From Amorphophallus konjac (taxonomy: Eukaryota; Streptophyta; Magnoliopsida; Alismatales; Araceae), in assembly GCA_022559845.1 (NCBI GenBank), contig CM040118.1:160476331-160540330 (forward strand): a stretch of 64,000 bases of DNA, given 5' to 3'. Positions 23,211-33,399 of this stretch are shown here, piece by piece (within the stretch, counting starts at the first letter, position 1; the number at the start of each line of letters is the position of its first letter). Under the pieces are notes generated by a model, which ran no database searches, had not been told where the DNA came from, and saw nothing but the letters and a program-made list of their open reading frames with translations. Position numbers and translations under genes: made by a program.

Positions 23211-25766
23211 TCAAGTTTCACCCTCTCTCTCCGCATTACTCGTCTCGCCGCTCTCTGGGCAAGAGACTCTAGAGGGTGTCATCAAACCATAAGAAGCGGT
23301 ATTCCTACTGCTCTGGAGTCCACTTTCCCTCTCCACACCCTGGCGTCGATCTGCGGGGGCAGCAAAGAAGCTACTAACACGAAACCCACGCTCTCGTGCT
23401 CTTCGACAGCGCTCCTCGCCATCTCTCAATCATTGTTCAGCAAGACTACGGCTGGTTCGGAGTTCAAACAACTGCCTCCATATCCCGTCGCTCCTCCCTC
23501 TCAGCCAACCTATCGGCTCTTTCTATTTCTCTGTCCCTTTCTTTCTCTGCATGTTCTCTCTCTCGGTCTTCCCTCTCTAGCTGGAGGGTGATCCTCAGCT
23601 CCACAGCGTCCCGAGAGGAGTCTCCATCTAGACGATGTCACAATTCCTCCTCTAGCACCACTATTCTGGCTTCCCCCTACGTGGCACGGGCCAGTGCCTC
23701 TTGCAATTCCTCCGCCTGCCATGTCTGCCATCTTAGATATATGGTAAGGCATGAACAAAAAATTCTAGGATGATACCCTCACCTGTGTGGAAAGTATTCC
23801 CTCTACCTCCGCTGCTCGCTGCGTGGCACGAGAAAGTTGCTCGTGGAGCAAATCTAATTCTGAAGTAAGAATCCATAAACTAGAGGAAACGCCATCTGAC
23901 CCCATTGCCGATGAGATCGCATCGAGCTGGGCACGCTGCAACATACACGAGGTGACATTGAGGGCTTAGCACCAAGAATCCCAAGTCCTTACTAGGAAAC
24001 ATGAACATGTGCATACACACTTACCGATGAACTCAGAGCTGCACAGGTATCACTTAGCTGTTGCTCTGTATCTGCCAAGCGAGCTTGCAAGTTCGCTATC
24101 ATGGTGTCACGGGCATCCAACAGCCATTGCTCATGAGTTCACAAAAAATAAAAAAAAAATAAAAAAAATTATGCTTTCATTTTACCTCAATAAGCCCCCC
24201 ATGATGGAGCCGCTCCACATACTTCGCCTTATAGAGGCACAAATAATCCTCACTATCCTGCGCATGCGACTCCACAAGTGTCCCACCCCGTTGCCAGTCT
24301 TCATACTATTCGAGGAAGCGTACTCGCCAATCCACACAAGTCGCCGGCCCGCGTGTCTTTTTCCCGATGCGAGACGATGCAGTCATATCCACCCAATCTT
24401 GGGCAAGCCCTAGGGCCCTCATGGCCAATCGTAGCATAAGTGGCTCGATTTCATTCAAACAATGGAGCCAGAGGTCCCGTCCGAACCGGGCATGGCTTAT
24501 TATAACCCACAGCTGGTCGGCGTCGACCATGCCCGAATAGGGCCTCCAGTTCACCTATGTTAGGTTGTACATATCTTCTTAACTGGTCAAAATAAAAAAT
24601 AAAAAAATAGAAAAAATAATCATACCATTGTTGTAGGGAACTCTTGCTGTTCGCATCTTAACACCATCAGTTGGTAGGATAGAGGTGTTGTGCTCATGAT
24701 GGGTTGCCACCGTCTAGTTAACGGCACTGTCACTGGTCACCAATGCCGAGCTCTCCTCATCAGGAGGTAATAATAGCTCCATAGCTGCGCCATCATGTGT
24801 CATTAGCATAAAAAAAGAAAAAAAGAAAAACAAACAAAAGAAAACAAAAACAAAATATATATTACCTGAATAAGTGGCGTAAAGCCACTCATTGTCACCT
24901 CCCGGTCTGACCCTTGGGACAGACCCGTAAATAAATGCGCCAGCACGGTAGCTCCCCAGGCGTACTGCCCTATCCTCTCCAGGTCTACAAGGAGCTCCAG
25001 GAAACGACATGGAATGTTGTTTCCCTTTGAGCCCAGTAGCAACCTCCCCAGCAAGAAAAGGAGAAATCTTCTTAGATCCATATTTGATCTCTCCCAATTG
25101 CTGGAATCCACGCAGTACATGGCACGAAATCCCTTTTCACTCCGCTCCATGAACTCCTCCAGGGATTCGTCGTCACGAGGACGAGTCTCAGTCAGCCCCA
25201 GTGCCTCCATGAGGGACACCTTGGCTACCGACCTGCTCTTTAGGTCCTCCAAGTTCAACCCGAGTAGTTTTTGGGCCCCTTCACAGTAATCAGGGTAAGT
25301 GACCCCAGTTACCGTCTCGCCATCCACTTTGAGACTCATAATTCTGATCACATCTTCTAGGCTGGGCACCATGTGTCTCCAGGACATCAGGAATGCTCGA
25401 CTTGCTGGGTCCCATCTTTCACGTAGTGCCTGGATGAGGGCAAGATCGAGCTTAATCGGCTCGACTCGGAGGAATGCTCTGAATCCCATCATGTCTAGTC
25501 GGGCCTTCTGGAAGTCCGGAAAACCCCGGTATGCGGCCACCACCAACTCCCACGAGATGTGTGACCGCATCATACCCTGCGCATGCATAGAAATGAGAAA
25601 GGGATGCACTCGCGGAAGGACAAGAAAACAAGAAAGAAATTAAAAGGCGTTCACTTACAAGCTGAGCTTGGGTCCTCTCACTGAGGTGCCCTTCAACATC
25701 ACAGGGCCTCATGGAGCTAACACTAGACCTGCTTCTCTTAGAGGAGTGGGAAGATTCACCCTCCAT
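23211..25766 (-). pseudogene. P1: antisense plant-mobile-domain gene of element C
   Basis: Minus-strand, intron-containing gene. Exon 1 is 25766-25659, exon 2 25576-24866 (237 codons, no stop), exon 3 from 24784, exon 4 24554-24186, exon 5 24129-24025, exon 6 23935-23783 and exon 7 from about 23724. The exons with both ends resolved have lengths divisible by three, so introns are phase 0. Exon 2 holds the PMD core: FPDFQKARLDMMGF, MSWRHMVPSLEDVIRIM, VTYPDY, LLFLLGRLLLGSKG and YAWGATVLAHLF. Exon 4 has WRPYSG and RFGRDLWLHCLNEIEPLMLRL. Exons 5-7 encode coiled coil. Damage: a TGA from a small frameshift in exon 3, TAG at 24308-24306, and stops in exon 7. PMD proteins are transposon-associated, and a few act in genome silencing; I infer no activity here. 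Confidence 0.78.
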
Positions 25767-25860
25767 TCCTAAGCTTAAGAAATCTTCACTCCTCCTCCTC
25801 CTCAGAAACTTTCACTCTTCGAGTTGGCTTTCACTGTCCCAAAGGAGAATGAAAAAGGAG

Positions 25861-25870
25861 GTATTTATAG
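25861..25870 (-). promoter_or_regulatory. TATA box of P1
   Basis: The minus strand reads CTATAAATAC about 95 bases upstream of the P1 ATG. This spacing fits a plant RNA polymerase II promoter with a short leader, and suggests that P1 had its own antisense promoter inside element C. Confidence 0.55.
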
Positions 25871-26052
25871 GATTGGAAGATGTCTGAGTTGGCAATTGCC
25901 ATTATCTCTACCGGTGACCCTTGTGATAGGGCATCTTCTTTTCAGTCTCATATGAGCAGTGAAATGACATGTCCACCTGCTCCCTACTCACTGAGGGGCG
26001 GTCTGATTCTTGGCAGGCACGTGATTGAGTGTAACAAAAAAGAAAAAGGAAA

Positions 26053-26390
26053 GGGATGCATATGTCGGGAGGTTTAAATTGTCACACGAGGATGAAACTA
26101 AGAGTCGTCATTGTTATGCATCCGTAGGGAGGTTTGAATTGTCGCAAGGGACTAAAGCTAAAAGTCGCCATTGCCGACTCCGATGGACGATTCCCGCAGA
26201 AAAGAAGGGATGCATCTGTCGGGAGGTTTGAATTGTCGCACGAGAATGGAGCTCAAAGTCGTCATTGTTGAAGATTCTCACAGGAAAAGGGGTGTATCTA
26301 TCGGGAGATTTGAAATGCTACATAGGAATGGAGTTAAAAAGTCGTCATTGCCAACTCCGACGCGAGATTCCCATTGAAAAGCATGACCAC
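26053..26390 (+). repeat. Degenerate tandem repeat between P1 and P2
   Basis: Four copies start near 26053, 26115, 26207 and 26289. Each begins GGGATGCATCTGTCGGGAGG or close to it, continues to GTCGTCATTG or similar, and is followed in some copies by an ACTCCGA-type segment. Spacing is 62-92 bp. No coding role is visible. Confidence 0.7.
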
Positions 26391-26631
26391 AACCAGACAA
26401 CATTCCCCCATTTTAGGGTGAAATCTTGTCGAACACACCACATGGGAACAACGTGGAAGAAAAGAGGCATAAAGGAGAAGGAACGCGCAAAGGGCAGACA
26501 AGTCACCGAACACGAGCCATTTCATTCGTGAGTCTATATAAGGTGCCATGTACACCATAAAGCAAGGCGATGGGTGTACAAGTAACTCACTAAATCTCAC
26601 ATCACCCTCCTGGTCACCTCTCTTCTCTCTC

Positions 26632-26922
26632 CTAAGATGAAAGTCCCTGGGAGGCCTCCGAGAGCTCTGAGACGTAGCAATCGCCTTGTCGCGCCATGCG
26701 TGCCCACCCTCTCTGGCAGTGCTCCTCGCCGTCCTCCAGCCTCTCTCGCAACCCCGATGGCTGAGAAGCTCTTGCATCCGAGGCCGCTGGCTGAGCTCCC
26801 CTCTGCTCTGCCGGAGGAGGCTGCACCAGCTCCAAGAGATCCTCCACCGCGAGCTCCAACCTCTGATCTGCCGTGACTCTGAGCAAGTCACGTGTCCGGA
26901 CGCTCCTTCTCTCGGAGCTCAT
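26632..26922 (-). other. Open frame of unknown status downstream of P2
   Basis: A 96-codon minus-strand frame with helical, Glu/Arg/Gln-rich composition (RLELAVEDLLELVQPPPAEQ and LRERLEDGEEHCQR). It lies downstream of the P2 stop and upstream of the P1 promoter. It could be a distal exon of P2 or chance. I do not recognise it and have no counterpart for it in the window. Confidence 0.25.
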
Positions 26923-28590
26923 CGCCTGGGGCTCCCGTGCACTCCTCTTGTCCTAACCTCAACGCTGCTCTGTCCTCGCTTTTCTCTCCACTTTCTCCGA
27001 CTTTATCTTTCTCCTCGTCACCTGGAGAGAAACCTGTAGTTCCAGGACATCTCAGGGCAACTCCTCATGCTGTAGTTGCTCCGATACTCAAGCGCTTGTC
27101 CGGCGACGGTCAGTTGCCATCTAGTGTCCGCCATTGCAAATGTCTATGTAAAAAAATAGAAAAAAAGAAAAAAAAGAAAAAAAGAGAGAAAATAAAAAGG
27201 GGGTGGAAGAGATTCCAAGCGTATGCAATGGCATTAAGGCTTCATGTTTATTTTAAAAACAAGATACATTAGGGTTTGGGCACCACGTGCCTCAATTTCC
27301 CAAGCTCAATTACATAAGCCTTCCATAGCTCCCGGTCCTCACTCATAGACACCATCGCCTTCCGTGGAATGCTTACCTTCCACAATGCGTTGATCGCCTT
27401 CACGTCTATTGCATCACCCTCTGTACCCAGCTCCCTTTCTTTAATCAAAGGAAGGTCGGATGGCGTAGGAAAAGAATGTCGAGGAAGGCCGATTTGCAGG
27501 CAACACCGGTGTGGGTTGTAAAGAATAAATTCGGTTGCACCAATAAGCTGGAGTTCCGCATTAGGATAGGATCTCGCGAGAAGCCCACGTGGAAGTAGAC
27601 ATGCTGGCACGCAAGTGAACATATTCCGTGCCAAAGTGTTGAAGTGAGTACGCCAGTGTCCGCGGGTTTTCAGTTGGGGCATGCGATTGACCAAGTTCCC
27701 ACTAAAACCCAACACATTGGCCATATAATGAAGGGGGCTTTATTCAAAGATCTTGGAGGCGGTCTGTACCCCCTCGTGCTGATCAAATTTGACATGAAAG
27801 TCAATCCAGCAATTCAGAAGAAGTATGCACTCATAAGGAGGTTGACCCATGCTAGAAGCCGTAAGACCACTGTAAAGGTAGGCAAGGACGGCTGGCCCCA
27901 CTCTTTTACCCTCCCAAAGTCCACAAATTGCGCCCAATTGATCTTCTTCTATGATATTGTTCGTGCAAGGGAATAGGAGGGCTCCCGCCAAGCAAATTGT
28001 AAACCCCTTCATGATTCCCTCTAGACATGCATCATCTATCGGTTCTACTAGGGCACTCAGAGTCCATTCCGCAAGCTTTTGTAGGTTAATTGCTCTTTGG
28101 GTCTGGACGCCCTTGATGGCTCTGGAGAGCATAAAACTTTGGAGGACTTCTTCGGAAGTCATCTTTTTCAGTATGGGTAGGATCTTTATCTTGCCGTCTC
28201 TCCTGAAGTTTTTCAAACCAAGTAGAAGTTCGGCTTCCTCAAGAAGGACCATCGCTTCGAAAGTGGAAAAAAAATGAAAGTATGGGTTTGGGGATGCCAA
28301 ATCTCTACCAATGCACCCATCGTCACCCAATCCATGCAGATCTTGTTGTAATACTTGGCATGAATCACGAGCCCTTGAAGGTGCCATTTTGTAACCATAG
28401 CCCTCATACCGATAGTGATGTTTGAAGTGAGCTTTGAAAGCCAGGGCAGTTTGGAGAATTTTCGTGGACTCAGAAAGAAAGGGTATGGCTGAAAGAAAAG
28501 AGCCAAGTGACTTAATGCATAAAAGAGGTGAAAAGAAAGAAAAATGTACCAACTCACCATTCGCAAAGAAATCCTCTTGCTCAAGTGACC

Positions 28591-29500
28591 GCCAACCAGA
28601 GGATGATGAACGCGCTATCCATTGCCAATGCGACCTGAAGAAGGCGGCAGTCTTGGCCAGCGCGATCTCAGACAGAGACCCAAGCAGCTGACGGTCCAAC
28701 TTCTCGGCATCGGAGACTTTGAGGGCGGACTTTGTTGTTGTTTTCCATGGTTGTAATCAATGTGGTAGCGTCATTTTGTCTTCCACTTCCCATATATATG
28801 TACCCCATCTCGTTTGATAAAAAAAGCAAGCAATGAATCTATGAAAGTTCTATTGAGTGTAGCCTTGGCTATCTTCCCCAATCTTTGGAAACCTCCTTCC
28901 TCCTCCCCTCTCCGGGTGCGATGCCCAATCCTCTTTCCCTAATTCTCTCTCTCCCCTACAATGGAGGACGATCGAAGCCCCGGGTGCATCGGCTCTGAGA
29001 CGGGGTCGGGTGTGAGGCCCCATTCGGATCTCCGTTCTTCCTCCACCGACGTTCGCCCCCCCCACCACCGCCAAAGATGCTGCTAAGGCCAAGGTGGAGC
29101 TCAGTTGCACCGTTCCTACGATGGGTCCGGGCGAGAGGCCCCGATCAAGCTCCCTCACGGTCCTAGCTCGCTCTGCCATGCAACCTTTCTTCCTTCTCAC
29201 CCACCCCCGCATCTACCTTCACCAAGTTATCGTAGCAAGTATAGGGTTAGTTTAATCTTTGTTTAGGGTCTCTCGTATGTTATCCACTGTCCTATGTGCT
29301 TCCCCTTTTGTGTTTTGAACCTCCCAAAGTCATCCACAAGCCCCAAGCCAAGGATTCGCCGTTCTGCCGCCCATAATGAAGTACCAGTGTCGCGTCCTGA
29401 ACGCGCTATGACGACATAGCACGTTCTTGAGAAGGAGCTGGGAGCATATAGCGCGACCCAGAAAGAGAAGACGGAGACCCCGTACCACTGTTCCACATCA
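28591..29500 (+). repeat. Mini-element LTR 1 (5' end truncated)
   Basis: Begins at GCCAACCAGAGG, about 20 bases inside the intact LTR start, and ends GTTCCACATCA. A TATATATG motif at 28793-28800 is a candidate TATA box. The first codons that seem to lead into P2 here (28699 on the minus strand) come from this LTR, not from P2. Confidence 0.85.
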
Positions 29501-29594
29501 AATGGTATCAGAGCCTAGGGACCCGGGCTGTCCTCACAGACTGGGATCCTGAGCTACGAGGTTCGAGGTCGAACCTTTCCCAAGTGGAGAGGTT
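29501..29594 (+). other. Mini-element interior 1
   Basis: 94 bp only. TGGTATCAGAGC (29503-29514) is an intact initiator-tRNA-Met primer-binding site two bases after the LTR. The end AAGTGGAGAGGTT is a short polypurine tract before the next LTR. Confidence 0.88.
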
Positions 29595-30521
29595 TGATGG
29601 GAATCGAAAGGGCCAACCGGAGGATGATGAACGCGCTATCCACTGCCAGTGCGACCTAAAGAAGGCGCCAGTCTTGGCCAGCGCGATCTCAGACAAAGAC
29701 CCAAGCAACTGACGGTCCAACTTCCCGGCATCAGAGACTTTGAGGGCGGACTTTGTTGTTGTTTTCCATGGTTGTAATCAATGTGGTAGCGTCATTTTGT
29801 CTTCCACTTCCCATATATATGTACCCCATCTCGTTTGATAAAAAAAGCAAGCAATGAATCTATGAAAGTTCTATTGAGTGTAGCCTTGGCTATCTTCCCC
29901 AATCTTTGGAAACCTCCTTCCTCCTCCCCTCTTCGGGTGCGATGCCCAATCCTCTTTCCCTAATTCTCTCTCTCCCCTACAATGGAGGACGATCGAAGCC
30001 CCGGGTGCATCGGCTCTGAGACGGGGTCGGGTGTGAGGCCCCATTCGGATCTCCGTTCTTCCTCCACCGACGTTCGCCCCCCCCACCACCGCCAAAGATG
30101 CTGCTAAGGCCAAGGTGGAGCTCAGTTGCACCGTTCCTACGATGGGTCCGGGCGAGAGGCCCCGATCAAGCTCCCTCACGGTCCTAGCTCGCTCTGCCAT
30201 GCAACCTTTCTTCCTTCTCACCCACCCCCGCATCTACCTTCACCAAGTTATCGTAGCAAGTATAGGGTTAGTTTAATCTTTGTTTAGGGTCTCTCGTATG
30301 TTATCCACTGTCCTATGTGCTTCCCCTTTTGTGTTTTGAACCTCCCAAAGTCATCCACAAGCCCCAAGCCAAGGATTCGCCGTTCTGCCGCCCATAATGA
30401 AGTACCAGTGTCGCGTCCTGAACGCGCTATGACGACATAGCACGTTCTTGAGAAGGAGCTGGGAGCATATAGCGCGACCCAGAAAGAGAAGACGGAGACC
30501 CCGTACCACTGTTCCACATCA
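29595..30521 (+). repeat. Mini-element LTR 2
   Basis: A full copy of 927 bp, TGATGGGAATCGAAAGG to GTTCCACATCA, with TGATG/CATCA inverted ends. It is almost identical to LTR 1. Confidence 0.9.
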
Positions 30522-30615
30522 AATGGTATTAGAGCATAGGGAATCGAGCTGTCCTCAAAGACTGGGATCCTGAGCTACGAGGTTTGAGGTCAAACCTTTC
30601 GCAAGTGGAGGGGTT
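30522..30615 (+). other. Mini-element interior 2
   Basis: The same length as interior 1 (94 bp). The primer site has one change (TGGTATTAGAGC, 30524-30535), a C-to-T transition. The polypurine end is AAGTGGAGGGGTT. Confidence 0.85.
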
Positions 30616-31545
30616 TGATGGGAATCGAAAGGGCCAACCAGAGGATGATGAACGCGCTATCCACTACCAGCGCGACCTGAAGAAGGCGCCAGTCTTGGCC
30701 AGCGCGATCTCAGACAGAGACCCAAGCAGCTGACGGTCCAACTTCCCGGCATCAGAGACTTTGAGGGTGGACTTTGTTGTTGTTTTCCATGGTTGTAATC
30801 AATATGGTAGCGTCATTTTATCTTCCCCTACCCCTATATATGTACCCCATCTCGTTTGATAAAAAAAGCAAGCAATGAATCTATGAAAGTTCTATTGAGT
30901 GTAGCCATGACTATCTTCCCCAATCATTGGAAACCGCCTTCCTCCTCCCCTCACCGGGTGCGATGCCCAATCCTCTTTCCCTAATTCTCTCTCTCCCCTA
31001 CAATGGAGGACGATCGAAGCCCCGGGTGCATCGGCTCTGAGATGGGGTCGGGTGTGAGGCCCCATTCGGATCTCCCTTCTTCCTCCACCGACGTTCGCCT
31101 CCCCCCCACCACCGCCAAAGATGCTGCTAAGGCCAAGGTGGAGCTCGGTTGCACCGTTCCTACGATGGGTCCGGGTGGGAGGCCCCGATCAAGCTCCCTC
31201 ACGGTCCTAGCTCGCTCTGCCACGCCACCTTTCTTCCTCCTCGCCCACCCCCGGCATCCACCTTCACCAAGTTATCGTAGCAAGTATAGGGTTAGTTTAA
31301 TCTTTGTTTAGGGTCTCTCGTTTGTTATCCACTGTCCTATGTGCTTCCCCCTTTGTGTTTTGAACCTCCCGAAGTCATCCACGAGCCCCAAGCCAAGGAT
31401 TCATCGTTCTGCCGCCCAGAATGAAGTACCAGTGTCGCGTCTTGAACACGCTATGACGACATAGCACGTTCTTGAGAAGGCGCTGGGAGCATATAGTGCG
31501 ACCCGGACAGAGAAGACGGAGACCCCATACCACTGTTCCACATCA
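30616..31545 (+). repeat. Mini-element LTR 3
   Basis: A full copy of 930 bp with the same ends. It has more differences from LTRs 1 and 2 than those have from each other. Confidence 0.9.
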
Positions 31546-31622
31546 CCCTCGATATCGCTGAGCCTCTTTAAGCCATTGTCCGGCCTGCTTCTCTTAACGG
31601 GACGGGCAGATTCAGCTTCCAT

Positions 31623-32158
31623 CTAAGAAGGGCTTGAACTCTCCTTCTCCCTCAAAACATTCAACACCTAAAACCACTCCTTTTGCCATTCCCTAGGCCA
31701 AAGGGGCGAATACTTATAGGAAGGAAGGGAATGAAAAAAAATAATAAAAAATGTTGATGCGGGGTCTCCATGATGGAGTTCGTTCTATCTTTTTGTGATG
31801 TTCTTGTGTGATGGAATGGTTTTATTTTGTTGTGTTCGTTTTTGAGTGTAAATTACAGGTTGTGTGCAAAGAAAAGGAAAAGAAAATAGAAACAAAAAAA
31901 TTAAAAAAAAGGAAAAGGAAACAAAAAAAATTAATAAAAGAGAGAGAGAGCGATAAACAAACAAACAAAATACAAAAAAAAGAGAAAAAGAAACAAATAA
32001 ACAAACCAACAAAACAAAACTAAACAAATAAAATAAAATAAAATGAAATAAAAACAAACAAAAAAATCAAAAAAAATCAAGAACAAAAAAGCAGGAAATA
32101 ATAATAATAACAATAATAAAAAAAAGGGAAAAGCAACTGGATCACCACAGATCACATC
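31623..32158. other. P2 upstream region and A-rich tract
   Basis: The first part resembles the P1 upstream region. The minus strand has a TATA-like CTATAAGTATTC near 31718. From about 31870 to 32130 the plus strand is almost only A with scattered C/G (AAACAAA-type). Frames crossing it are low-complexity and rejected. Confidence 0.4.
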
Positions 32159-32858
32159 ATGCATAACTAGAATGTGTCGAGGACCTTATAGCCTTACTGA
32201 ATCTGGAATTTGAGTTACCCCTTTAAACAATGATAATTTCAGAGGAATTTGGTTGAACGGACATGCCGTTAAGTTGTGGTATTTTGGGGACGACGGTTCC
32301 ATTCGATGAGTCGCTTCATGGATAAATGGGCTCTGGCCCAGTATCGGCTCACGAGATTGGTATCCTGACCCATCCTTCACAGCTTAACAATATTTTTCTT
32401 GGCTAGTTTCTACTGTTATGATCTTGACATCATTATGGAAAATCATTCATTTAAGTCGATCGTGAGAACCACTATGCTTAAGTGCCTAATCCAATATGAG
32501 ATATTCCTTTCCGAATTAAGTACTAAGTCTCACCGAGGCTACCCTGAGCTGTTTTGCTGAAAGAGACCCTTGTTTGGATTTATCCTCAACTATTCCGTCA
32601 CTTTTACTCCACTGGACCCACCTTGGCCGTAGCACCTCCACATTGGCTGGTAACCACTCCCCAATGGTAAAACCTGTAGGTTCATGACCATAGGAACTTC
32701 CACGCACAGAAGTTGGTCCCTTTTCTTAGTCGTGCCTTAGCACACATTATTTCCTTTCCTTATTTGTTTACCATCCAAACAATTGTTTATTTCAGAGGAC
32801 CGTCCCTAGGGTTGCTTTCTTGAGACTCGGGAAAAATTCGAATCAGAAAATGTTGAGA
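32159..32858 (+). other. Conserved 3' non-coding region of Tat element C
   Basis: No gene. It is shared, on the opposite strand, with 39827-40620 (element F) and 51877-52560 (element D). Shared landmarks are a GAACCRTCGTCCC-type segment, AACGGCAT, and AAAGGGGWACTC on the strand antisense to pol. Conservation across three diverged elements suggests a function in RNA processing or in control of the antisense genes. Confidence 0.6.
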
Positions 32859-32975
32859 GCGTGTCTCATCACACCTTGGCGTCTACTTTTCAGTCCATTC
32901 TCATACTTCACTCCATTCCGCTACGTGTCATTCCCCTGCAAAGTAGACGCCAAGGTGGGACAGCTGTAGACACGC
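32859..32975 (+). other. Long two-tier hairpin across polypurine tract and LTR start (element C)
   Basis: Outer arms GCGTGTCT (32859-32866) and AGACACGC (32968-32975, inside the LTR). Inner 18-bp perfect arms CACCTTGGCGTCTACTTT (32872-32889) and its complement at 32940-32957. The loop is 50 nt. The polypurine tract lies in the 3' arm. Counterparts: 39685-39826 and 51746-51876. Confidence 0.8.
32952..32964 (+). other. Polypurine tract of element C
   Basis: AAGGTGGGACAGC directly precedes the LTR start TGTAGACACG. The same position in D (minus strand AAGGCGGGGCAGC) and F (AAGGAGGGGCATA) is purine-rich. It primes plus-strand DNA synthesis. Confidence 0.75.
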
Positions 32976-33399
32976 CATCTTTGATATTTTGCGGGTATAT
33001 TTAATATTACACTGTGATGCCCCAAAGTGGCTTACACTTTCCACTTATTTGAGTGACTTCTATACTCCCAGTTGCAAAAAAAAAATGAATGAGAAAATGT
33101 TAATATATATATATATATAAGAAGAATAAATACAAACCCCCCAAAAAACATATACATATATAATTGTGTTTACATAAAAAATAAAAATATAATTAATTTT
33201 TATAATAATCTTATTTTAACATAAAATATAAAAAATGAGAAAAGATTACAAAAAATACAACAAATAGCAAAAGACAAATATAATTATAATAAAAAAGAAA
33301 TAAGAATGATCATAAGAATAATATATATATATCTATAAAAGAAAATAAATCAACAAAACAAAAAAAATATAATAAAATTGATTGATTGCTTAACCTCAC

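Larger units (their letters stand above)
28591..31545 (+). mobile_element. Tandem array of a miniature LTR retrotransposon (3 LTRs, 2 interiors)
   Basis: Three LTRs of about 910-930 bp (28591-29500, 29595-30521, 30616-31545) are separated by two 94-bp interiors that contain only a primer-binding site and a purine-rich tract. No coding capacity is credible. The left LTR lacks about its first 20 bases. CCCTC follows the right end, and CC remains at the left end, in keeping with a partly deleted CCCTC duplication in P2 exon 1. Left and middle LTRs are nearly identical and the right one is more diverged. Confidence 0.88.
27269..31622 (-). pseudogene. P2: second antisense PMD-like gene of element C, split by a mini-LTR array
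   Basis: The minus-strand ATG at 31622 begins a short exon 1 (to 31546) that is interrupted by the mini-LTR array and resumes at about 28589-28558. A 69-bp GT-AG intron follows (28557-28489), then a long exon 2 to a stop at 27269. Exon 2 resembles P4 of element D throughout: WHLQGLVIHAKYYNKICMDW, GALVEIWHPQTHTF, LLEEAELLLGLKNF, LWEGKRVGPAVLAYLYSGLT and NLVNRMPQLKTR. A frameshift lies in a T run near 28270. The start MEAESARPVKRSR resembles that of P1 (MEGESSHSSKRSR), so the two genes are probably paralogues. I infer it is a diverged PMD-type protein; biochemical role unknown. Confidence 0.7.

Noticed and set aside
28500..28699. Start of the long minus-strand frame as the true start of P2
   Set aside because: The first codons lie inside the mini-LTR, and the alignment with P4 continues instead in the other frame through a short intron.
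29041..29212. Repeated 120-codon minus-strand frame (29212, 30233, 31223) as a gene family
   Set aside because: The three copies are the same LTR segment of the tandem mini-element; no domain or start context supports coding.
28591..31545. Cassandra-type element with 5S rRNA in the LTR
   Set aside because: I found no 5S promoter-like segment in the LTR, and the LTR is far longer than in Cassandra.
31785..32164. Phe/Leu-rich minus-strand frames resembling membrane segments
   Set aside because: They are translations of an A-rich low-complexity tract.
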